A stretch of 35,997 nucleotides of DNA, from the NCBI GenBank assembly GCA_045660565.1, contig JAZRDX010000060.1, forward strand, positions 1 to 35,997, given 5' to 3'. Under the pieces are notes generated by a model, which was not told the DNA's origin, searched no databases, and was given only the letters and a program-made list of their open reading frames with translations. Both the position numbers and the translations under genes were made by a program. Positions 21,521-30,203 of this stretch are shown piece by piece. This stretch comes from SIG673 sp045660565. GTDB lineage: Bacteria; Bacillota; Clostridia; Oscillospirales; CAG-272. Numbering within the stretch: position 1 is the first letter of the stretch; the number at the start of each line of letters is the position of its first letter.

Positions 21521-23518
21521 TCATTTATCGGTTTTTAAAATGCTTATTTTCTTTTCATCGGCATATATATCGTAAACACAACCGTTAAACTCCACCTTGC
21601 ATTCATACTTTTTTATAACGGAAAAATCGGGGTTAACCGTTACCTTGCCCGACCTTATATCCATATCAAGTCCGAGAAAATGCCTGTAAACGCTCGTCAG
21701 CGGCGCACCCGTCCACGCGTGGTTCTTTGTTCCGAGGATATAGAAGTCCTCCCAGAGGGTGGAGTTTTCGTTAACCGTAAGATTGTAGTAGCGAGACATA
21801 AGACGCTTTAGTCCAAGCTCCTTATATCCCATCTCGCACAGAGCGTCAACAACGTAGCCCTCCATATACGTTGAGCTGTTGAAAACAGAAATAAGAACGT
21901 CCTTGATATAAATGTATTTTTCACTGTCGGCAAGCCCCACAAGAACCGCAAGAGCATTTGCTCTGTCGTCAACTATCTCGCCCGAGGCGTAATATTTTCC
22001 CTTCCAATAGCGCTTGTTAAAGTTCTCCTCTATCGCCGCTTTACGCCCGTTAAGAAAATCATTAAATCGGTTATCGCCTAAAATTCCCGCGGTATCAAGA
22101 GCAAACTGCAAGGCGCAGTAGTACCAGCAGATCTCACAGACCTTGGCGTCAATGTTATAAAGATGGTCAACCCACGGCCAGTTACCCTTTCTGCAAAGAA
22201 CAACCCCGTCCCCGTCTGTTTCCCATAATTTAAGGTAATTTACCGACGGCTCAAAGGCAAGCTTTAAAATATCCTTATCACCCGTATAACGGTAATACGC
22301 CGAAATCATACCGAGCCGACTTATGGCATTAAGGCTTTGGCAGGGAAGCTCGCTTGCGTTTTCACCCGGAACGTTACCGACAAGGCGCTCTCCTTTTCTT
22401 AGGGTTATAAAGTCAATTATTGCCTTTCGGAGCAGCTTTACGGCATTTCCGTCAAGCGTGTAGAACACCTGATGCGACTGAACGGAAACGTCTCCTATCC
22501 ACTGCCCTCTTTCTCTGTCGGGGCAGTCCATAAAGTTATCCCGCATACAGAATTTAAGGGTACGGGCGCATTTTTCAAGCAGCCTGTTAAGCATTTCGTT
22601 ATCGGTTTTCATAAGTCCGACCGTTTCGGTATCGTAGACGTTTTCAACGTATCCGAGAGAAAGCACATTTACTCCGTCGGGAATTGTGAAAATAATACTT
22701 TCGCAGCCGAACCAATCGAAATTAGTAAACTCGTTAAGCCCCACCTTGCAAACGTAAACGGTACGGTGTCCGTTATATCTTCCGTAGTGATCACCGGGAC
22801 CGCCCGGAGTAACGTAATTATTCGCTCTTATATCAATAACCTCTCCGCCCTCTGCTATAACCGAGAGAGTTGCCAAAACGTGGGTAGCATACGGCAGCCT
22901 GACGGTATACCTCTCCCCGTCCTTTGTATAAGCTGCGTCCTTAAGCTCGGTATTTACAAGCATGGGGGTAGGTCTTTTGAAATATACCGTTTTTTCGTCA
23001 GTTATGACCGCTTTTCCGTATACGCCCCTTTCGTTACGGGCATCGTAGCAGATGTTAAAGCCGCCGTAAAGATAGCTCGGCTGTTCTCCGTCCGCGCTTT
23101 CGAAAAAGCGGCCGTCTTTTACACAGTCGGTCTGCTCTCCGCTATGTAAGTTTACCGTCTCACATTCATAAATAACGAACCCCTGCGGCTTAGTTAAGTT
23201 ATTTCTGCCGCCGTTTCCGTAGTGCCAGACAAGAATTTCCATAACGTTATCACCGCTCTGCACAAACGGAGTAACGTCAACCGTGTCAACGTACGCGTGA
23301 GCGGTGTCCGGCGCAAAAAGACCGCCGTCGCGAACAACGGCTTTTCCGTTTATATATAAGAAATATCTTGTCTCGCAGGAAATGTTTATTTTAACCTCTC
23401 CCGAGGTATAGTTAAATTTATCCGAAAAGGATACCCATTCGTTTTTACCTTCTCTGCTTTTAACCCATATGGGACATGCCTTTTTAAACTCAAACAAATC
23501 AAAAAGTCGGTTATCCAT
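21521..23518 (-). CDS. glycoside hydrolase related to alpha-L-rhamnosidase (GH78-type)
   Basis: 665 residues from an ATG preceded by GAGGAG at a 4-base distance. An in-frame GTG four codons earlier overlaps that site and is unlikely as the start. The N-terminal half (about 1-300) is beta-sandwich-like, with LYINGKAVVRDGG typical of the alpha-L-rhamnosidase accessory domain. The C-terminal half is an (alpha/alpha)6 barrel with MDCPDRERGQWIGDVSVQS, the acid-rich segment conserved in GH78. Later segments are NWPWVDH and TLWEDF. No signal peptide is visible, so it probably works on imported oligosaccharides or glycosides in the cytoplasm. It is a single gene, divergent from the Ile T-box. Confidence 0.75.
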   Translation of the reverse strand: MDNRLFDLFEFKKACPIWVKSREGKNEWVSFSDKFNYTSGEVKINISCETRYFLYINGKAVVRDGGLFAPDTAHAYVDTVDVTPFVQSGDNVMEILVWHYGNGGRNNLTKPQGFVIYECETVNLHSGEQTDCVKDGRFFESADGEQPSYLYGGFNICYDARNERGVYGKAVITDEKTVYFKRPTPMLVNTELKDAAYTKDGERYTVRLPYATHVLATLSVIAEGGEVIDIRANNYVTPGGPGDHYGRYNGHRTVYVCKVGLNEFTNFDWFGCESIIFTIPDGVNVLSLGYVENVYDTETVGLMKTDNEMLNRLLEKCARTLKFCMRDNFMDCPDRERGQWIGDVSVQSHQVFYTLDGNAVKLLRKAIIDFITLRKGERLVGNVPGENASELPCQSLNAISRLGMISAYYRYTGDKDILKLAFEPSVNYLKLWETDGDGVVLCRKGNWPWVDHLYNIDAKVCEICWYYCALQFALDTAGILGDNRFNDFLNGRKAAIEENFNKRYWKGKYYASGEIVDDRANALAVLVGLADSEKYIYIKDVLISVFNSSTYMEGYVVDALCEMGYKELGLKRLMSRYYNLTVNENSTLWEDFYILGTKNHAWTGAPLTSVYRHFLGLDMDIRSGKVTVNPDFSVIKKYECKVEFNGCVYDIYADEKKISILKTDK

Positions 23519-23683
23519 TTTTCTCCTCACTGCAATGGCTTATTACTTATATTTACATATATTATAACATTAAGGAATTTAAAAGTCAAGCGTTGTTTTT
23601 GTGAAATCTCACCATAAACACATTTCCCCTCCTTAACCGAATATTGCATAATAACGAATTTTCCACTCCGTTCTTTCTTTTAC

Positions 23684-23712
23684 TTGACAAAAAAGACAAT
23701 TTATGATAGAAT
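23684..23712 (+). promoter_or_regulatory. sigma-A-type promoter of the Ile T-box gene
   Basis: TTGACA at 23684-23689, a 17-base spacer, and TAGAAT at 23707-23712, giving a start near 23719. Confidence 0.88.
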
Positions 23713-23718
23713 TTAAAA

Positions 23719-23996
23719 AGTAAAGGCTATGACAAAGACGGTTATTTCGGTGATTACGGCATAGAGAAACGGCGGTTGGTGAAAGCCGGGGCGTAATGAA
23801 ATAACTTATCACTTTCGAGCCGGAAATCCGAAAGCTCAGTAAGATTTCCCGAAAAGCGCAGCGTAAGTGCGTAAGGAGTCATCACCTTGACCTGAAAGTC
23901 AGGTTTTCGCTCCCGAGTGGCGTTAATATAACGCAATTTGAGTGGTACCGCGAGTGTATTTACACCCGTCTCAAAGTTTTTTGAGGCGTTTTTTTA
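23719..23996 (+). promoter_or_regulatory. T-box riboswitch, isoleucine-type (specifier ATC)
   Basis: Stem I features are ATAGAGAAACGG and GGTGAAAGCCG. ATC at 23808-23810 is followed by A and CTTTCGAGCC, the same flank as the Val leader. The T-box core TTGAGTGGTACCGCG lies at 23939-23953, then a terminator. UGGU fits an A73 discriminator, as in tRNA-Ile. The leader controls only the synthetase gene that follows, so isoleucine limitation should raise this enzyme independently of the Val and Leu operons. Confidence 0.94.
23966..23996 (+). terminator. T-box intrinsic terminator (Ile leader)
   Basis: CGTCTCAAA pairs with TTTGAGGCG around a short loop and is followed by a run of seven T. Confidence 0.92.
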
Positions 23997-24058
23997 TTTT
24001 TCCGCCGTGAGCAAAGAAAAATACATTTCATATTTTTTAAAAAGGAGGTTATGACGCT

Positions 24059-26323
24059 ATGTCAACCGTATCAGAAAACAAGCTGCTGGAAGTAGCCGCA
24101 AGAATTAAGGAAATGAGGGAAATAGACGGCATATCCACCGAGGAAATGGCGAGAAAAACCGAGGTGTCCGAAGAAGAATACAAGGAATACGAATCAGGAA
24201 AACGCGATTTTCCTTTCTCGTTTCTTCACAAATGCTCTCTCGTTTTTAATATAGGTATCACCGATATACTTGAAGGTCAGAGCGCAAGACTTTCCTCCTA
24301 CACCGTAACCAGAAAAGGGCAGGGACAGGAAACAGCAAAGGAGGACGGAATTGAGATAAAGAGTCTCGCTCCCCTCTTTAACAAAAAGCTTGCCGAGCCG
24401 TACTGGGTTAAATATGACTACGATGAAAAGCTTCAGAATAAGCCCATTCACCTCTCCACCCATTCCGGTCAGGAATTCGACCTCGTTTTAAGCGGACGTC
24501 TTAAGGTTCAGGTAGGTGAGCACGTAGAGTATCTCGAAGAGGGCGACAGTATTTTTTATAACAGCTCCACCCCCCACGGTATGGTAGCGGTCGGCGGAAA
24601 GGAATGTAACTTCGTCGCCGTTGTTCTCCCCGGTGAGGACGTAGCGGAAAAGGACGTAAGAGAAACTCTTGCAACCTCGGTAAAGAAAAAACCGAGCGTT
24701 TGCAGTGATTTTATCGACACGGTAGAGGACGAAAACGGGGTTCTTAAGTCTATAAGCTTTAAAAATGAGGACAAGTTCAACTTCGCATTTGATACCGTTG
24801 ATAAGATTGCGGAAAAATCTCCCGATAAGCTTGCGATGCTTCATATCGCAAACGACAAAACGGAGCGCCGCTTTACCTTTAAGGACATCAAGCGCGCATC
24901 AAATATGAGCGCAAACTACTTCAAGTCTCTCGGCATTAAGAAGGGCGACCGCGTAATGCTGGTTCTTAAGCGACACTATCAGTTCTGGTTTGCAATCCTC
25001 GGACTTCACAAGCTCGGCGCGGTTGCGATCCCCGCAACCAACCAGCTCCTTGAGCATGACCTTGAATACCGCTTTAACGCCGCAGACGTCAGCGCGATAG
25101 TATGTACTGCCGACGGCGAGGTTGCGTCAAGAGTGGACGCGGTAGAAGCAAAATGCCCGACGCTTAAGACTAAGATCATCGTAGGCGGAGACCGCGACGG
25201 TTGGCACAATTTTGACGCTGAGTACACTCTTTTCAGCGCGCATTTCCACCGCGACGAAACCACCGCGTGCGGAAACGACACCATGCTCATGTTCTTCACC
25301 TCCGGTACTACGGGATACCCGAAAATCGCCGCTCACAACTACAAATACGCGCTCGGACACTATCCTACCGCTAAGTACTGGCACTGCGTCGAGGAGGACG
25401 GACTCCATTTCACCATTTCCGAGACCGGCTGGGGTAAGGCGCTCTGGGGCAAGCTTTACGGACAGTGGCTCTGCGAGGGAGCGGTATTCGTATACGACTT
25501 CGACCGTTTCTCCGCTTCCGACATTCTTCCTATGTTCGCAAAATACGGAATTACAACCTTCTGCGCACCGCCTACCATGCTCCGCATGATGGTAAAAGAG
25601 GACATTTCCAAATACGATTTATCCTCAATCAAGCACATGACAACGGCAGGCGAGGCGCTTAACCCCGAAATCTTCCGTCAGTTCGAAAAAATCACCGGTC
25701 TCCGTATTATGGAGGGCTTCGGTCAGACAGAGCTTACTCTCGTTATCGGTAACCTTATCGGAAGCGAGTGCAAAATCGGTTCTATGGGTAAGCCCGTTCC
25801 GATTTACGACGTCAGCCTGCTTGACTCCGACGGCAATCCCGTCGCGGTAGGTAAGCCGGGTGAAATAGTCGTTAAAACAAGCGACAAGGTTCCCTGCGGA
25901 CTCTTCAAGGGCTACTACAAGGATGCTGATAAGACCGCCGAGGTATGGCACGACGGTTACTATCACACCGGAGACGTTGCTTGGTGCGACGAGGACGGAT
26001 ATTACTGGTACGTCGGACGAGCCGACGACGTTATCAAGTCATCGGGATACCGCATCGGTCCTTTCGAAATTGAAAGCGTTATTATGGAGCTTCCCTACGT
26101 ACTTGAATGCGGAGTATCCGCCGAGCCCGACGAGATAAGAGGTCAGGTAGTAAAGGCAAGTATAGTTCTCGTCAAGGGTACCGAGCCGTCAGACGAGCTT
26201 AAAAAGGAAATTCAGGACTACGTTAAGACGCATACCGCTCCTTACAAATATCCGAGAATAGTCGTATTCAAAGACGAGCTTCCCAAGACAATAAGCGGAA
26301 AAATCCAGCGTAACAAGCTGTAA
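24059..26323 (+). CDS. HTH-cupin-acyl-CoA synthetase under isoleucine T-box control
   Basis: 754 residues with the same three-part plan as the protein encoded at 9786-12074. An XRE-type HTH (ISTEEMARKTEVSEEEY) spans about 10-70, a cupin (HSGQEFDLVLSG, SSTPHGMVAVGG) about 125-205, and an AMP-forming synthetase the rest, with TSGTTGYPK from Thr414, EGFGQTE, YHTGDVA and Lys748 in ISGKIQRNK. Around the acyl pocket it differs from its paralogue at several positions (GWGKALWGKLYG against GWAKAMWGKFYG, GFGQTELTL against GFGQSETTM). The Ile T-box suggests 2-methylbutyrate as substrate. AAAGGAGG lies 10 bases before the ATG. It is monocistronic, and no oxidoreductase genes follow. Confidence 0.9.
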   Translation: MSTVSENKLLEVAARIKEMREIDGISTEEMARKTEVSEEEYKEYESGKRDFPFSFLHKCSLVFNIGITDILEGQSARLSSYTVTRKGQGQETAKEDGIEIKSLAPLFNKKLAEPYWVKYDYDEKLQNKPIHLSTHSGQEFDLVLSGRLKVQVGEHVEYLEEGDSIFYNSSTPHGMVAVGGKECNFVAVVLPGEDVAEKDVRETLATSVKKKPSVCSDFIDTVEDENGVLKSISFKNEDKFNFAFDTVDKIAEKSPDKLAMLHIANDKTERRFTFKDIKRASNMSANYFKSLGIKKGDRVMLVLKRHYQFWFAILGLHKLGAVAIPATNQLLEHDLEYRFNAADVSAIVCTADGEVASRVDAVEAKCPTLKTKIIVGGDRDGWHNFDAEYTLFSAHFHRDETTACGNDTMLMFFTSGTTGYPKIAAHNYKYALGHYPTAKYWHCVEEDGLHFTISETGWGKALWGKLYGQWLCEGAVFVYDFDRFSASDILPMFAKYGITTFCAPPTMLRMMVKEDISKYDLSSIKHMTTAGEALNPEIFRQFEKITGLRIMEGFGQTELTLVIGNLIGSECKIGSMGKPVPIYDVSLLDSDGNPVAVGKPGEIVVKTSDKVPCGLFKGYYKDADKTAEVWHDGYYHTGDVAWCDEDGYYWYVGRADDVIKSSGYRIGPFEIESVIMELPYVLECGVSAEPDEIRGQVVKASIVLVKGTEPSDELKKEIQDYVKTHTAPYKYPRIVVFKDELPKTISGKIQRNKL

Positions 26324-26340
26324 TAAAAACAATAATCAAA

Positions 26341-26391
26341 CGCACCCACGGAACGGTATTTTACAAATATCCGCATTACGGGGTGCGTTTT
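26341..26391 (+). terminator. terminator after the Ile-regulated synthetase
   Basis: CGCACCC and GGGTGCG (26341-26347, 26381-26387) pair around a 33-base loop with some internal pairing and are followed by TTTT. The T-run is short. Confidence 0.6.
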
Positions 26392-26461
26392 GCAACACCT
26401 ACCTTTCGGATATATTTTTAACGTAACGAATCAGGGGCAAAAAATCAAAGGAGAACAGAAA

Positions 26462-26998
26462 ATGAAAACGTTAATAGTTATTGATATGCAAAACGATTTT
26501 ATAAGCGGCGCACTCGCAAATCCCGATGCCGAAAAAATCGTAAAAGGAACCGTCTCTCTCGTTTCCGAGTGGGAGGGCGAAATCATCTTTACCAGAGATA
26601 CGCACGGAAAAAATTATATGGAGACGGAAGAAGGGAAAAACCTCCCCATCCCCCACTGTATAAAGGATACCGACGGCTGGCAGATAAGACGGGAAATCTA
26701 CCTTGCCGCGGAAAAAAACGAAAAGGCTACCGTAAAAATAGTGGATAAGCCCTCGTTTGGCGCAGGAACGCTGCTTTACGATGCGGTTACGTCAGTTTGC
26801 ACACCGGAAAAAATAGTATTTACCGGAACCTGTACCGACATCTGCGTTATAAGCAACGCTCTTATTTTGAAATCATTTCTTACCGAAACACCTATGAGTG
26901 TTATCGAAAACCTTTGCGCAGGCGTTACGGCAGATAAGCACAATGCCGCCATAGAGGTAATGAAAAGCTGCCAAATCGCCATAGAGCGTTACCTTTGA
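26462..26998 (+). CDS. isochorismatase-family cysteine hydrolase (nicotinamidase-like)
   Basis: 178 residues counting from the ATG that follows AAAGGAG. The first in-frame ATG, at 26390, lies in the preceding terminator and is not used. The catalytic triad is visible: Asp8 in IDMQNDF, Lys in VDKPSFGAG and Cys in GTCTDICV. A DTHGKNYM..PHC segment supplies nicotinamidase-type metal ligands. It probably hydrolyses nicotinamide to nicotinate for NAD salvage. Other amide hydrolysis is possible. Confidence 0.82.
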   Translation: MKTLIVIDMQNDFISGALANPDAEKIVKGTVSLVSEWEGEIIFTRDTHGKNYMETEEGKNLPIPHCIKDTDGWQIRREIYLAAEKNEKATVKIVDKPSFGAGTLLYDAVTSVCTPEKIVFTGTCTDICVISNALILKSFLTETPMSVIENLCAGVTADKHNAAIEVMKSCQIAIERYL

Positions 26999-27070
26999 GA
27001 ACTTCCAAACTCATACCCCTTCACGCTTCAGACGCGTCTTGCAAGGTAAATTAACGCAAGACCGTTTTTA

Positions 27071-27112
27071 AGGAGTACGGCTTCGGCACAGTCAAGCCGT
27101 ACTCCTTTTTTC
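27071..27112 (+). terminator. terminator of the nicotinamidase-like gene
   Basis: AGGAGTACGGCTT and AAGCCGTACTCCT form a perfect 13-base stem with a 10-base loop, followed by TTTTT. Confidence 0.9.
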
Positions 27113-27133
27113 TTTCGGAAATGTTATCACGCA

Positions 27134-27165
27134 AAAAGCGATACTCACTTAAGAGTATCGCTTTT
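27134..27165 (-). terminator. terminator of the FKBP-like lipoprotein gene
   Basis: AAAAGCGATACTC and GAGTATCGCTTTT form a perfect stem with a 6-base loop. T-runs on both sides could let it work in both directions. Confidence 0.88.
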
Positions 27166-27191
27166 AATTTTAGTTTTGATTTCCGGAGCGA

Positions 27192-29033
27192 TTATTCAGT
27201 GGGATTGGTCGCGGGAACCTCTACGCCGTTTTCAATAGTCTTATCATCAAGCGTTCCGGTAAAGAGACCTTCACAAACACCTGTTTCAGCGTTGAACGCA
27301 TAGTACTTATCGCCTATCTTGGTTGTAGCCTTAACAGCAACACCGGTGGTTGTATCACAGTAATAGAAGTTCTTGTTAGCTTCTACCTCGGAAACGTCAA
27401 CGTTTTCTGCATCGTTAGCATTATTTTCGTTATTGTATTTTACCCAACCGGTAAGAAGCGCGCCATCCTTAAAGTATCTTATGCTGCCTGCGGCTGTATC
27501 AATTACAATACCGCTTGCCTTACCGTCGTTTTCGCTTAACATTACACCGTTTTCACCAAACTTGTAGTAAACGCCGGCAACCTCCGCAACGCCGCTCTTT
27601 ACCATATATCCGGTCTCGTTATCAAAGAAGTACTTTTCATTTCCTTCTATCGCGGTATCAAGGTCAAGCTCCTGAAGTCCCTTCTGCATTACGCCGTCCT
27701 TGTAGTACTTCGTACCCTTTTCTTCGTCAACCTTACCTGTATAAAGTCCCTTATACTCTCCGTTTGCTCCGAAGATTACGTACTTAGCCTCGGTCTCATT
27801 TCTGAGCGTTACCGACATATTGACATTATTGGGAGCATATCCGTTTGTATCAAAGTAGTAAAGCGCGGTGGTTCCGTCTCCGTCGGGATCAAGGTCCTGC
27901 CAGCCCTTTAAGAACTCGTTGTTTACGTAGTAACGAACACCGTTACGGTCGGTTACAAAGCCGTTCTTGGTTACGTCGTCATTAACTACACACTTCTCGC
28001 GAAGATAATCAATTACAATATCGTAGTAGATGGTTATTTCAAGAGCCTTTCTGTCGTACTGCTTCTTGAACTTTTTAAGAGAACCGGTGAAGTTCTGCTC
28101 TTTAACGTACTCGTTGTAAAGCTTTTCAACCTCGGCGTTATACTTTTCCTCGTCCATCTTAAATTCGGGCTTAAGCTCGATAAAGCGGAGAACGATAAGC
28201 TCCTGCTTTACCTGGCTCTGCGCCTGTCCCGCCATAGAAGCATAAAACTGCTTCATATCGCTGGTGCCGTAATACTGCTCAACGTAGGAGGAAAGCGTCA
28301 TTCCGAACATCGTTGCCTGTGCTTCGATGCTGTCTATGCCCTGCTCGTAATACTTTTTAAGCTCATTCTTAGGATAAGATACAACCTTTGAGGTTCTGAA
28401 TATTTCCTGCCATATAAGATTATTCTTGACAGTTTTCTCTGCGTCCTTTACAAATTCCTCTTTGGTTTCCCAGTTTGTCTTTGCCTTAACGTTTTCGTCG
28501 TTAAATTCGGGGAAATCGGTGCGCTTTACAGAGTTTACCGTTACCTCGAATACAACGGCAGCACCGGCTAAATCCGCATTACCGTAGTCGGCGGGGAAGG
28601 TAAGATTAAGAACCGGCTTATCACCTATCTTATATCCGATAAGACCGTCCTCAAATCCGTCAATAAAAGTGTTGGAGCCTATTACAAGGTCGTAGCCGGT
28701 AGCCGTTCCGCCCTCAAACGCAACTCCGTCTTTTTTACCTACGTAGTCGATATTTACCGTATCTCCGACCTTAATGTATATGTCGTCCTTACCCTCACTG
28801 TCCTTATTATAGGTAGTTTCGGTTAACTTATCGGTCGTAGCATTGTAAAGGCCGTGGAACGCGTTAAGTACACCGTCGTCGATATCGGACTGATTGATCT
28901 TAATTCCGTCAATCGCTCCGAGCTTAATATACTGCTCGTAGTTATCGTATTCGTAAAGCTTTGCCGAGCAACCCGCAAAAACCGTAACGATTGATAAAAG
29001 AACGAGCGTAAAAGCTAAAATTCTCTTTTTCAT
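27192..29033 (-). CDS. FKBP/trigger-factor-like lipoprotein with C-terminal wall-binding-type repeats
   Basis: 613 residues. A signal peptide ends in the lipobox FAGC, giving a lipid-anchored Cys22. Residues about 80-170 form an FKBP-type prolyl isomerase core (VGDTVNIDYVGKKDGVAFEGG, FIDGFEDGLIGYKIGD). Residues about 185-345 are helical and resemble the trigger factor C-terminal arm. From about 355 to the end there are repeated YYKDGxxxKGWQ / YYFDxxTGY units like choline/glucan-binding cell-wall repeats, spaced irregularly. The likely role is folding of secreted proteins at the membrane-wall interface. A promoter (TTGATT, 17 bases, TATAAT at 29079-29074) overlaps the terminator of the upstream dusB gene. 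Confidence 0.82.
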   Translation of the reverse strand: MKKRILAFTLVLLSIVTVFAGCSAKLYEYDNYEQYIKLGAIDGIKINQSDIDDGVLNAFHGLYNATTDKLTETTYNKDSEGKDDIYIKVGDTVNIDYVGKKDGVAFEGGTATGYDLVIGSNTFIDGFEDGLIGYKIGDKPVLNLTFPADYGNADLAGAAVVFEVTVNSVKRTDFPEFNDENVKAKTNWETKEEFVKDAEKTVKNNLIWQEIFRTSKVVSYPKNELKKYYEQGIDSIEAQATMFGMTLSSYVEQYYGTSDMKQFYASMAGQAQSQVKQELIVLRFIELKPEFKMDEEKYNAEVEKLYNEYVKEQNFTGSLKKFKKQYDRKALEITIYYDIVIDYLREKCVVNDDVTKNGFVTDRNGVRYYVNNEFLKGWQDLDPDGDGTTALYYFDTNGYAPNNVNMSVTLRNETEAKYVIFGANGEYKGLYTGKVDEEKGTKYYKDGVMQKGLQELDLDTAIEGNEKYFFDNETGYMVKSGVAEVAGVYYKFGENGVMLSENDGKASGIVIDTAAGSIRYFKDGALLTGWVKYNNENNANDAENVDVSEVEANKNFYYCDTTTGVAVKATTKIGDKYYAFNAETGVCEGLFTGTLDDKTIENGVEVPATNPTE

Positions 29034-29073
29034 TGTTTTTTCCTTTCGATTTTAGAAAATTTAATTCTGCTAC

Positions 29074-29102
29074 ATTATATCATAAAGTAAAAAAAAAATC
29101 AA
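29074..29102 (-). promoter_or_regulatory. promoter of the FKBP-like lipoprotein gene
   Basis: TTGATT (29102-29097), a 17-base spacer, TATAAT (29079-29074). The -35 element lies within the end of the dusB terminator. Confidence 0.75.
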
Positions 29103-29131
29103 GTTGAAAGTGCGTTTATTTTCAACTTGAT
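29088..29131 (-). terminator. dusB terminator
   Basis: ATCAAGTTGAAA and TTTCAACTTGAT form a perfect 12-base stem with a 10-base loop, followed on the minus strand by a long T-run. Confidence 0.92.
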
Positions 29132-29154
29132 AATATTCATTTTACAATATAGAG

Positions 29155-30120
29155 TTAAATCAAAGCCTTTAATATGTCTGTAAGCTCCTCTTTCTTCTCC
29201 GCTTTGTTGATTTTATCCCTTGCGCCGGAGGCTCCGCGAAGCCCCTTTATATACCAGCCGAGGTGCTTACGCGCCTCTCTTACGCCAATATATTCCCCCT
29301 TGTCCTCACAAAGCATTCCGACGTGTCGCATGGCAAGTGCTATAATCTCATCCGTTTCCGGGCGGGTATAGCTTCTTCCCTCAAGCGCACATTTGATTTC
29401 AGAGAAGATAAACGGATTTCCCATAGCGCCCTGACCTATCATAAGTCCGTCGCATCCGGTTTTTTCGAGAAGCGAAAGTGCATCGTCTCCGCTGTAAACG
29501 CCGCCGTTGGCAATAACGGGGATTTTAACCTCACGCTTTACGAGACGGATCGTCTCAGTATCCACGGGCGGACTGTAAAGCTGTTCTCTCGTTCTGCCGT
29601 GTACCGCAACCGCCGCCGCACCGTTTTGCTCACAAATCGCGGCAAGATAGGGCGCATTTATACTGCCTTTATCCCACCCCGTACGCATTTTAACGGTAAC
29701 GGGAACGGAAACGGCGCAGGAAAGCGCTCTTACTATCTTTCCCGCTAAAGACGGATTTTTCATAAGAGACGAGCCCTCTCCGTTTCCGGTAATTTTCGGC
29801 ATCGGACAGCCCATATTTACGTCTACAATGGAGATTTCGGGGTAGCTTTCGATAAGCTTTGCCGCAGAATACGCCATAATCTCCGGCTCCGAGCCGAATA
29901 TCTGAAGCGCATACGGCGTCTCCCCTTTATCAGGCTCGGCAAGGAGTGCCGTTTTTTTATCTTTATAGTAAACTCCCTTTGCGGAAATCATTTCGCTGAC
30001 GGTAAGTCCCGCTCCGAACTCCCTTGCAAGGGTACGGAAGGATTTATCGGTTATTCCCGCCATAGGGGCGAGAACAAGTCCGTTTTCTATTTCAACGTTA
30101 CCTATTTTTAAAGCTGGCAT
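29155..30120 (-). CDS. dusB: tRNA-dihydrouridine synthase
   Basis: 321 residues from the ATG preceded by AAAGGA. A longer frame starting at 30159 adds 13 unconserved residues and is unlikely. The FMN TIM barrel shows LVLAPMAGITDKSFR, VDVNMGCPMPKI with the catalytic-type Cys, VTVKMRTGW, AVHGRTREQ and VIANGGV. The sequence fits the DusB-like bacterial group, which reduces U17 or nearby uridines in the tRNA D-loop using NADPH. It follows an EEP-family gene by about 80 bases, possibly in one transcript. Confidence 0.93.
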   Translation of the reverse strand: MPALKIGNVEIENGLVLAPMAGITDKSFRTLAREFGAGLTVSEMISAKGVYYKDKKTALLAEPDKGETPYALQIFGSEPEIMAYSAAKLIESYPEISIVDVNMGCPMPKITGNGEGSSLMKNPSLAGKIVRALSCAVSVPVTVKMRTGWDKGSINAPYLAAICEQNGAAAVAVHGRTREQLYSPPVDTETIRLVKREVKIPVIANGGVYSGDDALSLLEKTGCDGLMIGQGAMGNPFIFSEIKCALEGRSYTRPETDEIIALAMRHVGMLCEDKGEYIGVREARKHLGWYIKGLRGASGARDKINKAEKKEELTDILKALI

Positions 30121-30203
30121 TTGTTTTCCTTTTTCTAAGTAAGCTTTATATTCGTGCATAATTTTTCGGCAGACAAACCGAGCCGAAAGTAGCTATATTC
30201 CCG

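Noticed and set aside
23518..23530. GTG start for the GH78-type protein at 23530.
   Set aside because: The GTG overlaps the GAGGAG ribosome site used by the ATG four codons later.
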